The notes under the pieces are model-generated. The model was not told where the DNA came from and did not search any database. It worked only from the letters and a program-made list of their open reading frames with translations. A stretch of DNA of 40,111 nt from a virus. The first letter of the stretch is position 1; every line of letters begins with the position of its first letter. Of this stretch, positions 12,632 to 19,007 are shown piece by piece. The stretch spans positions 1 to 40,111 of the IMG/VR virus record IMGVR_UViG_3300049479_000244; one strand, 5' to 3'. The position numbers were made by a program, and so were the translations under genes.

Positions 12632-12690
12632 TGCGATGTCAATAGCAATTATCTAATTCCCTCTTATTTTGAGGGCTTTTTCTTTGTCGG
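12586..12690 (+). ncRNA. candidate small non-coding RNA, about 100 nt
   Basis: The span lies between a promoter (TTGACT-17-TATGCT) and an intrinsic terminator CCCTC-TTATTTT-GAGGG followed by CTTTTTCTTT (12659-12685). Its 5' half holds a GC-rich hairpin around CGCGCCCATGCGGACGCGCG (12595-12614); the 3' half is single-strand-like AT-rich sequence up to the terminator. No ORF of more than a few codons with a start signal is present. The existence of an RNA is inferred; family unknown. Confidence 0.45.
12659..12685 (+). terminator. intrinsic terminator in the terminase intergenic region
   Basis: CCCTC (12659-12663), loop TTATTTT, GAGGG (12671-12675), then CTTTTTCTTT. It lies well away from any protein-coding stop, which supports a separate short transcript ending here. 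Confidence 0.75.
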
Positions 12691-12706
12691 CATAAAAATA
12701 TGCAAA

Positions 12707-12921
12707 ACTACTCGCCACCATCATTCCTGTTTGGTGTAAAAATATGGCTAAAAAACACACTTTAAAAATGGCTTAAAATAAGGGCTGTAGCTACTCGTCA
12801 AAAAAAGAGACCATTTTAAGCCATTTTTTAAAAAAGGCTCGACTACTCGTCAGAATTAACTACTCGCCAAATAATATGGCTTAAAATGGTACTTTTAAAA
12901 ATCCTTGCCAACTACTCGCCA
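12707..12921. repeat. iteron-like repeat block upstream of large terminase
   Basis: Five copies of (A/G)CTACTCG(C/T)CA start at 12707, 12790, 12842, 12859 and 12911, all in one orientation, giving the spacing pattern 83, 52, 17, 52. Between them lie copies of ATGGCTTAAAAT at 12768 and 12876, an inverted copy at 12813-12824, and a degenerate one at 12744. The block is AT-rich otherwise. Such phased repeats usually bind a protein: replication origin, packaging site or operator array. One further GCTACTCGTCA occurs at 4130, at the end of the nuclease gene. Confidence 0.75.
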
Positions 12922-12940
12922 AAATGCTATCCTGTCGGGT

Positions 12941-13198
12941 ATGAGGACACTTCCTAATGGCTGGGACTACGACACATGGCGCATCCGCTCTGGTGGTTGG
13001 GGCTTCCCCGACCTCGATATAATAAGGATGTATTCCACGAGACGTATCCCCCTCCCGAATGATTTGAGGGAAAAACGACGCGAACACATGGTACGGGCAT
13101 ACAACACCTGCCACTCGTATACATGGGTGGCACGCATGTATGGAATGAATAAGGAGCAAGTGCGACGCATCATCAATAATCTTCCCAATAACCCATGA
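12941..13198 (+). CDS. small HTH protein overlapping TerL; possible second packaging or regulatory factor
   Basis: An 85-residue protein from ATG 12941; an upstream TTG at 12905 would begin inside the last repeat and is less likely. The N-terminal part is Trp/Gly/Arg-rich (NGWDYDTWRIRSGGWGFP). The C-terminal HMVRAYNTCHSYTWVARM plus YGMNKEQVRRIINN is a helix-turn-helix of the same type as the protein at 9802-10023. It overlaps TerL by ATGA. It could bind the repeats directly upstream, acting in packaging-site recognition or in controlling the terminase gene. The order repeat array, HTH gene, TerL fits a TerS-like role too. Confidence 0.65.
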   Translation: MRTLPNGWDYDTWRIRSGGWGFPDLDIIRMYSTRRIPLPNDLREKRREHMVRAYNTCHSYTWVARMYGMNKEQVRRIINNLPNNP

Positions 13199-14745
13199 TA
13201 GTCCCACAGGAGGCCATTGATCTGGCTGTAAAAGTCACGAGTGAGGGGACGAAGGAGGATATTCTTGCCTTTTTTGCGTTTGAAAAGGACGAACCGCATG
13301 AAATGATCGCATTTAAATTCAAATACTGGATTTACCACTTCTTCTCGAGATACTACATGTCGGAGCCAGCAGAGTTCCACGACACGTTTATTATGCACCA
13401 GATTGGGTGCTATTACGGGAAGCACAACTATTTAAATCTCGGGTTTCGAGGCTGTGCGAAGACCACTTTTGCGAAATTGTTTATCGCGTATGTGCTTTTG
13501 AACGATCTTGACCACTTCAGACGCTACATAAAGGTCATGGCACGCAACTTTGGGAACAGTAAACAGCTTGTGACGGACATATTTAACCTCATAACAGAGG
13601 TGAAGGATGTGTATGGGAACCTCTTTCCGAAGCAAAAAGACACAAAAGGAGAGGAAACAATGGCGGTGTTTACGACGGTTGACGGGGTAAAGCTCCTTGC
13701 GGGGACCGTGGGTATGACGCAACGCGGGCATTTGCAAGACGCATATCGCCCAGACTGGCTTATATTTGATGATGTGGAGGATCGCGAGTCTATTTCTTCG
13801 CTTCCACAGACGGAAGCGACCATCTGGAGGATAGATGAGGCGATTCAAGGACTATCTTCGGACGGTTCGTATATGGTGCTTGGGAACTACATCAGTGAGG
13901 AGGGGGTGATTCAATGGTTTTTGAATAAGCAGAATATTGTGGTGGATAAGGTGCCCATTATGGTGGACGGTAAGCCAACGTGGGAAGCGCGGTATAACCT
14001 GGAGTGGATTGAAAAGAAAAAGAAGGATGCTGATGACTGGTTTGGGGAGTATATGTGTGACCCCTCGCGCGCTGACTCTAGTTTCTTTGATCGGTGGCGG
14101 GTGGATCGGGATATTGCGCAAGCCACCCAACCACACACGGAGTCGGCCGGGGTGAAGTACTGGGGAGAATACCAGCCACACCACGCGTATGGTATTGGGG
14201 CAGATACGAGTGAGGGTATTGGGAAGGACGCGAATACCTTTGCGCTGTTTGACTTTGGGCAGGCGTCGTCTGACGTGGGGGTACTCACGGCGACGTATAT
14301 TAACAACAACATCCCACCAGATTTATTTGGGTACGAGCTCATGCGCGTCGGGAGGGAGTTTGGGAACTGTATCGTGGCGCCAGAGGCAAACAACACGGGA
14401 CACGCTACCATCGGGGCGATGCGCGGGTACCCTTCTATATATACGCAACGGGACGACTCTAAATTGACACTCAAGGTGACGGAGCGACTTGGATGGAGGA
14501 CGACGAAGAAGACGAAGCCCAAGATGTTCTTCGAGTTTCGGAAGGACTATAATGACGGACTGATACGGATATTGGATGTGAACGTCCTGAAGGAAATGCG
14601 CTCATTCACGACGATGGACCTCACAGATACGTCTGTGGGTTTGGTGACGAGGCACTTCGACCTGCTTATGGCGGTGGTGATTGCGTGGCAAATGCGGAAG
14701 TACGCGACCATGGAGGACACAGGAGAGTTGATAGGTATTTACTGA
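13195..14745 (+). CDS. terL: terminase large subunit
   Basis: A 516-residue DNA-packaging motor. The ATPase domain has LGFRGCAKTT (Walker A-like, near residue 82) and WLIFDDVED (Walker B with catalytic Glu/Asp, near 187), followed by a coupling region. The C-terminal RNase H-like nuclease domain shows GIGADTSEGIGKDANTFALF (first Asp), CIVAPEANNTGH (Glu) and a late FDLLMAVVIAW (last Asp). It pumps DNA into the prohead through the portal and cuts the concatemer. It overlaps the HTH gene by ATGA. There is no Shine-Dalgarno sequence before the ATG, consistent with translational coupling. Confidence 0.95.
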   Translation: MIVPQEAIDLAVKVTSEGTKEDILAFFAFEKDEPHEMIAFKFKYWIYHFFSRYYMSEPAEFHDTFIMHQIGCYYGKHNYLNLGFRGCAKTTFAKLFIAYVLLNDLDHFRRYIKVMARNFGNSKQLVTDIFNLITEVKDVYGNLFPKQKDTKGEETMAVFTTVDGVKLLAGTVGMTQRGHLQDAYRPDWLIFDDVEDRESISSLPQTEATIWRIDEAIQGLSSDGSYMVLGNYISEEGVIQWFLNKQNIVVDKVPIMVDGKPTWEARYNLEWIEKKKKDADDWFGEYMCDPSRADSSFFDRWRVDRDIAQATQPHTESAGVKYWGEYQPHHAYGIGADTSEGIGKDANTFALFDFGQASSDVGVLTATYINNNIPPDLFGYELMRVGREFGNCIVAPEANNTGHATIGAMRGYPSIYTQRDDSKLTLKVTERLGWRTTKKTKPKMFFEFRKDYNDGLIRILDVNVLKEMRSFTTMDLTDTSVGLVTRHFDLLMAVVIAWQMRKYATMEDTGELIGIY

Positions 14746-14753
14746 TGGGTGTG

Positions 14754-14762
14754 TGGTATAAT
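14754..14762 (+). promoter_or_regulatory. extended -10 promoter of the portal gene
   Basis: TGGTATAAT inside GTGTGGTATAATGTG, starting nine bases after the TerL stop and 11 bases before the portal ATG at 14774. The predicted leader is about five bases. This 15-base block is identical to the one before the small terminase. Confidence 0.7.
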
Positions 14763-14773
14763 GTGTACACCAT

Positions 14774-16582
14774 ATGAAGCTTTCAAAAGAAGAAATTGAA
14801 AACGAGGTTATTAACCTCGTGAAGAACGAGGTTACTAATTATAAGGATGGGCTATTTTATATAACGGAGAAGGTGGCGATTGCGACGAGACCACTTATTC
14901 GGTTACTCCGTAAGAACTATTGGGGGGTGTTTGACGAACCGCTCGACCCAACGACACAAAAGCGGAAGCAGTGGGTACCTCTTACCCGGTTGGTGGTGGA
15001 TTCGACGAGGAAATTGTCTGATGTTGACCTCACGCGACTCAATTTTATAGCGACCGACACGGACGGCACCGGCTTTACGCATATGGTGCGTGGTTTTACA
15101 CGGAATTGGATGTATAAGAACTTCTTTGGGGAGGTGATTGATGACTCTATTTTGCAGATGTGTATTGACGGGACGACTGTGTGGAAGACGTATACAGTAA
15201 ACGATCGCGGAAAGCTGGTGGTGAAGCGTCGCACGGTAGATATTTTGAATACGTTTATAGATCCGACCGCTGACAACATACAGTCGGCTCAGGCGTTTAC
15301 AGAGCGGGCGCTCCTATCTCCCAAGGAGGTGGAAGCGATGGATGGATGGCAGAACACGGAGAAGCTACAAACAAAATCATCGCTCCACCGAAATGATATT
15401 GACCTACTCCAGAGCCAGCCAACAGGTGAGTTCGTGGACGTGTATGAATCATACGCACTCATTCCTGAACGGCTCATCACCGGTGACCCCAAAGACACCT
15501 ACTTGTGCGACGCACATATCGTGGTGTCTGGTTTGGAAACGGGCGACACGCGTGTTCACTTGGTTGAGCGAAACACCCACAAGGATAAGTATGGGAACGT
15601 GGTGAAGCCCTACGAAGAAATGCGCTACATGAAGGTGCCTGGGCGATGGGCGGGGGTTGGCCCCGCAGAGATGATGATGGGACTTCAGGAGTGGATCAAC
15701 CTGATTGTGAACCTGCGCATCACGAAGAATACCGCGGCGTCTCTGGGGCTATTCAAAATACGCGCAAACGCGGGCATTACCCAGCAGATGTTCTCCAACC
15801 TGGCGTCGCGCGGGGTCATCAAGCTTAAGGACATGGGCGATATTGAGAACCTACGCATCGACGAAGCTGGTGAGAGCTCGTATCGGGATGAGGGCGTCGC
15901 GAAGAACTGGGCGTTTGAGGTGACGTCTACCTATGATGTGTCCCGTGGCGCGTCTGGGGTTGCGTCTGCGTCTGCGACCGCAACGTCTCTCCAAGATCAG
16001 AACACCAAGTCGGGCTTCACGCTCGTAAAGGACTCTATCGGACATATGCTTAATCGGTGGATGGATAGGCACTTCTTGCCCCATGTGCCACGCATGATGC
16101 GCGAGGCGGGGGGGGCGACCATCTATAATGACTTTGAAGACATTGACGAGATTCGTGAGCGGGTGGTGTCGTACCTTGCGCTCCAATACCTTGATGACGC
16201 AAAGAATCCACTCCCCTCAATTGAGGAAATGGGAATTGCGATGCAAACCGCATCGGATGAATTGCGGAAGAATAAAAATCTATTCTTCAAGCTCGTTGAC
16301 GAGATCATCGTGAAGAATATCGACACCCTTGCGTCGTGGGTCAATGAGACGACTGATGTGTCTGTCGCGACGAACAACCTCATCAATATGAGTAATATTA
16401 TCCAAGACCCCGCGGTGCGAAATGACTTCGCGAAACAAGCACTTGACCTCATGGGGCTCCCCGTACCAGAGTCGCTGAAACGCCCACCCATGGTCGCGCC
16501 ACAGGAGGGGATGCAACCACCGATGAATTCACCAGTATCTCTCCAATCACTCACCACCGCAGCTAATGTACCCGCAAACTAA
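14774..16582 (+). CDS. portal protein
   Basis: A 602-residue protein with the gene position (after TerL, before scaffold and capsid), length and pattern of podovirus-like portal proteins. The N-terminal part has ATRPLIRLLRKNYWGVFDEP. The core contains RYMKVPGRWAGVGPAEMMMG and LQEWINLIVNLRITKN, the characteristic clip/stem passage of portals (G-x-G-P-A-E/x, then the N-x-x-x-x-x-N helix). ASASATATSLQDQN precedes the long C-terminal helices. It should form the dodecameric ring at one capsid vertex through which DNA enters and leaves and to which the tail adaptor binds. The Pro/Met/Gln-rich last 35 residues look disordered. Confidence 0.9.
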   Translation: MKLSKEEIENEVINLVKNEVTNYKDGLFYITEKVAIATRPLIRLLRKNYWGVFDEPLDPTTQKRKQWVPLTRLVVDSTRKLSDVDLTRLNFIATDTDGTGFTHMVRGFTRNWMYKNFFGEVIDDSILQMCIDGTTVWKTYTVNDRGKLVVKRRTVDILNTFIDPTADNIQSAQAFTERALLSPKEVEAMDGWQNTEKLQTKSSLHRNDIDLLQSQPTGEFVDVYESYALIPERLITGDPKDTYLCDAHIVVSGLETGDTRVHLVERNTHKDKYGNVVKPYEEMRYMKVPGRWAGVGPAEMMMGLQEWINLIVNLRITKNTAASLGLFKIRANAGITQQMFSNLASRGVIKLKDMGDIENLRIDEAGESSYRDEGVAKNWAFEVTSTYDVSRGASGVASASATATSLQDQNTKSGFTLVKDSIGHMLNRWMDRHFLPHVPRMMREAGGATIYNDFEDIDEIRERVVSYLALQYLDDAKNPLPSIEEMGIAMQTASDELRKNKNLFFKLVDEIIVKNIDTLASWVNETTDVSVATNNLINMSNIIQDPAVRNDFAKQALDLMGLPVPESLKRPPMVAPQEGMQPPMNSPVSLQSLTTAANVPAN

Positions 16583-16905
16583 TGGAAAAAGTTGATATTG
16601 AAACAGCAGAGGCGCTCCGCGAGGGGGACGCGGTGAAAAACTATATTGAAAGTGAGGGGTGGAAGATTGTGAAGGGTATGATTCTTGAGAGGATTCGCGT
16701 ACTTGACTCCATTTCTGCGCTACCCACAGATTTATCCCCAGAGGACACGATACGGCAACTCATGCTACGCTCAGGGGTGATTGATTTTGCTAATGGGCTC
16801 ATCGAGGATGTGGAGGCGCGCGCAGATCAACATAGACAGCAGGAGGAAATGTCTGGTATAATTATAAAAGAAGAGATCGTTCGACGGTATAGTTCCCCCG
16901 TGTAG
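16582..16905 (+). CDS. hypothetical protein, 107 aa, in head module
   Basis: Starts at ATG 16582, sharing one base with the portal stop (TAATG). Mostly helical and acidic (MEKVDIETAEALREGDAVKN, DLSPEDTIRQLMLRSGVI, EDVEARADQHRQQEEM). No known domain; position between portal and scaffold suggests a small head-assembly or host-control protein. The 3' part of the gene contains an extended -10 box (16854-16862), and its stop lies within a stem that can pair in two ways, so the gene end doubles as a regulatory region. Confidence 0.7.
   Translation: MEKVDIETAEALREGDAVKNYIESEGWKIVKGMILERIRVLDSISALPTDLSPEDTIRQLMLRSGVIDFANGLIEDVEARADQHRQQEEMSGIIIKEEIVRRYSSPV
16854..16862 (+). promoter_or_regulatory. 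extended -10 promoter upstream of scaffold and capsid
   Basis: TGGTATAAT (in GTCTGGTATAATTAT) inside the end of the preceding gene. Expected start near 16869, giving a leader of about 85 bases before the scaffold ATG at 16955. That leader contains the two overlapping hairpins at 16895-16932. Unlike most of the other boxes of this type, this one is not near-leaderless. Confidence 0.5.
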
Positions 16906-16932
16906 GCAGACACGGGGGCGGTATGCGCCCCC
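16895..16932 (+). promoter_or_regulatory. two mutually exclusive hairpins before the scaffold gene
   Basis: CCCCCGTG (16895-16902) can pair with CACGGGGG (16911-16918). The same G-run, GGGGGCG (16914-16920), can instead pair with CGCCCCC (16926-16932). The two stems share the five G, so only one can form. The second is followed by TTAATAGTT, a poor T-run. The first contains the stop codon of the upstream gene, so ribosomes finishing that gene would open it. This geometry resembles a translation-sensitive attenuator or a termination/processing switch. Confidence 0.5.
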
Positions 16933-16954
16933 CCTTAATAGTTGACTTATAGCT

Positions 16955-17665
16955 ATGGATGATGTCATTACACCACAAACCCTAGCTGATGGACCACAAT
17001 TGAGTCCAGCAGACGGTGGAAGTGCTGACGAAGCCGGAAATATATCTCTCGAAGAATTGAGTAAGGTTCTTGGTAAGGAATATAAAGACGCTGAAACAGC
17101 ACTTAAGTCTGTGAAAGACACCTTCAACTACGTTGGAGATGTCGGTAAGATAAAAAACATTATCAACTCAGCAAAAGAAAAGCTGGGTACAGACGAAGCA
17201 GGAGTTTTAAACGCTTTAAATAAACTTATGGAACCAGAAATCAAGGCACCAGAGGTACCTGTTGCACAACCAGCACAACAGAGTGCGGAAGGATTTGTTA
17301 CTCGCGATCAATATCTCGAGGACATGTTCTTCTCCAAGAATGACAACCTTACGGAAGTGAGGGACATTCTCACACCACTCAAAAATGCAAGCGACGTAAC
17401 CAAATCAATGTCATGGAATGACTTTGTGGCAAGCGAGCAGGCGAAGAAAGTGGTGGACACCTTTACCGGCTATAAAGAGGTACAGAGCAAGAAGTCAGTG
17501 CTCGAAAGCAACCCACGATTGGGTGTTGCTACGGATAAGTTGAGTGAAGCGCAGGGTTTAATGGATCAGGCGCGCACCGCAACGAGCCCACAAGTCGCGT
17601 ATCAAGCCGAACAACAAGCACGACGAAGTGCTATTGAAGGAGTGATCGAGGCATACGGGCTGTAG
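16955..17665 (+). CDS. capsid scaffold protein
   Basis: A 236-residue, strongly helical, acidic protein between portal and major capsid, where scaffold genes sit. The N-terminus is low complexity (ADGPQLSPADGGSADEAG), then helical segments with heptad character (ELSKVLGKEYKDAETALKSV), a Pro/Ala/Gln-rich linker (EVPVAQPAQQSAEG) and C-terminal helices rich in Ala/Gln/Arg (YQAEQQARRSAIEGVIEAYG). No enzymatic motif. It should direct assembly of the major capsid protein around the portal and then leave. No protease gene is nearby, so scaffold release without cleavage is likely (inference). Confidence 0.75.
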   Translation: MDDVITPQTLADGPQLSPADGGSADEAGNISLEELSKVLGKEYKDAETALKSVKDTFNYVGDVGKIKNIINSAKEKLGTDEAGVLNALNKLMEPEIKAPEVPVAQPAQQSAEGFVTRDQYLEDMFFSKNDNLTEVRDILTPLKNASDVTKSMSWNDFVASEQAKKVVDTFTGYKEVQSKKSVLESNPRLGVATDKLSEAQGLMDQARTATSPQVAYQAEQQARRSAIEGVIEAYGL

Positions 17666-17699
17666 CAATAACTGCATTGTGGCTTAACCACTTACTCAT

Positions 17700-18620
17700 A
17701 TGTCTACCAATGCCGTCCGTACTTTTGGCGACACAAGCCGAAAAGAAGATGTCGTTTTGAACGCGATTGAACTTCTCACCGCGCGCGAAACCCAAATCTT
17801 CAACATGCTCGGTAAAACCGAAGCAATTGACACCGTTCACCACTACCTCGTTGACACGCTTGACGCGGCTGCGCTCAACGCAACGAAGGAGGGTGATGAC
17901 TACACAATGGGGGCACGAACAGTTCCCACTCGTCAGTCAAACCTCGTCCAGCACCTTCAGAAGCCATTTGCTGTGTCGGATACACAGCGCCAAGTGTCTC
18001 ACTACCACGGTCAGGACGAACTTTCTCGTCAGACTGAGAAGGCGCTTCTCGAGTTTGCGAACGACGCTGAGTTTAACCTCGTTCGTTCTACACTCGTGTC
18101 AGGTATTTCAGGTACTGCACCCGCGATGATGGGAATCCTTCAGGGTATCTCAACCTCAACGAACTACACCGCACACGTATCAGGAACCGCTTGGTCAGCA
18201 ACCATCCTCGATGGCTTGATCAAGGCGAACTACGAGAACTCAAACGGGGATATGGCAACAGATCTCTTTATGAACTCCACACTTCGCGCAGCGACTGATG
18301 GATTTGTTCAAAAGAGTAACGTTGTGGTTAATGGACCAACGGTATCGACTATTGTCCGCACCGTGTCTTCATACCAGACCGCGTTCTCGACGGTGAACAT
18401 CCACACCCACCGCTATATCTATCAGTCAGACACAACGACACGTCTCCGTGTCCTCGGTATCCGACCAGAGAAGCTCAAGGTGGCGTTCCTCAAGCGACCA
18501 TACATCGATATGGATATTGCACGCACTGGTCCTACGACCAAGCGTTCAGTAAACGCGTCAATGACGCTCGAAATCCGCAACCAGAAGTCAAACTTCTACG
18601 CAGACGGATTCACCTCTTAA
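17700..18620 (+). CDS. major capsid protein, SU10/DUF5309 family
   Basis: A 306-residue HK97-fold capsid protein of the SU10-type (DUF5309) family. Diagnostic segments: RETQIFNMLGKTEAIDTVHH near the N-terminus, YLVDTLDAAALNATKEGDDY, the N-x-x-Q-x-L-x-K-x-F-x-V-S-x-T-Q block (NLVQHLQKPFAVSDTQ), and near the C-terminus AFLKRPYIDMDIARTG with T-L-E-I-R-N. It forms the icosahedral shell. A TGTGG followed by CTTAAC, 11 bases before the ATG, is a weak version of the extended -10 motif seen elsewhere, with an internal GTGG/CCAC palindrome. No Shine-Dalgarno sequence is present. Confidence 0.88.
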   Translation: MSTNAVRTFGDTSRKEDVVLNAIELLTARETQIFNMLGKTEAIDTVHHYLVDTLDAAALNATKEGDDYTMGARTVPTRQSNLVQHLQKPFAVSDTQRQVSHYHGQDELSRQTEKALLEFANDAEFNLVRSTLVSGISGTAPAMMGILQGISTSTNYTAHVSGTAWSATILDGLIKANYENSNGDMATDLFMNSTLRAATDGFVQKSNVVVNGPTVSTIVRTVSSYQTAFSTVNIHTHRYIYQSDTTTRLRVLGIRPEKLKVAFLKRPYIDMDIARTGPTTKRSVNASMTLEIRNQKSNFYADGFTS

Positions 18621-18682
18621 TAGCAATTAAGATTGTATCGTGCTCCTTCCTTTACTTTTTGGGTTGGGGCACGGCAAAAAGT

Positions 18683-19006
18683 ATGCAATCTACCAAAACA
18701 CGGATAACGAAAGTTGTCCAAGCGTACATCAAGATGTTCCCCCTTGAGTACGAGCAGTTTCTCCTCTCCACACGGAAGAAGGTGGATGGGAAGATCAACA
18801 AATTCGCTGAGTTTACCCAACACGATCAGGTTGTCCGCCACCTCTTTGATGTCCCTGAGTCGCTTTTTATGGCATTTAAGATGAAACTGAACGATGAGCA
18901 GTTCAACTGGCTCTATGGATTTGGTGACTATGATAACGGAAAACACGAAGGAAAAATGTGGTTTATGCGAAGATTCCCCCAGTTCAAGATAACCGAAGAC
19001 TTTTGA
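18683..19006 (+). CDS. hypothetical protein, 107 aa, after capsid
   Basis: I choose ATG 18683 over a TTG at 18659 that lies in a hairpin-forming stretch (CGTGCTCC/GGGGCACG, about 18629-18673). The protein is basic in its N-terminal half (MQSTKTRITKVVQAYIKMFP) and aromatic in the C-terminal half (FNWLYGFGDYDNGKHEGKMW). It has no known domain. It lies between the capsid gene and the first glycosyltransferase and ends one base before that gene, so it may be transcribed with the glycan cassette. It could be a small head or decoration protein, or an accessory factor. Confidence 0.65.
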   Translation: MQSTKTRITKVVQAYIKMFPLEYEQFLLSTRKKVDGKINKFAEFTQHDQVVRHLFDVPESLFMAFKMKLNDEQFNWLYGFGDYDNGKHEGKMWFMRRFPQFKITEDF

Positions 19007-19007
19007 T

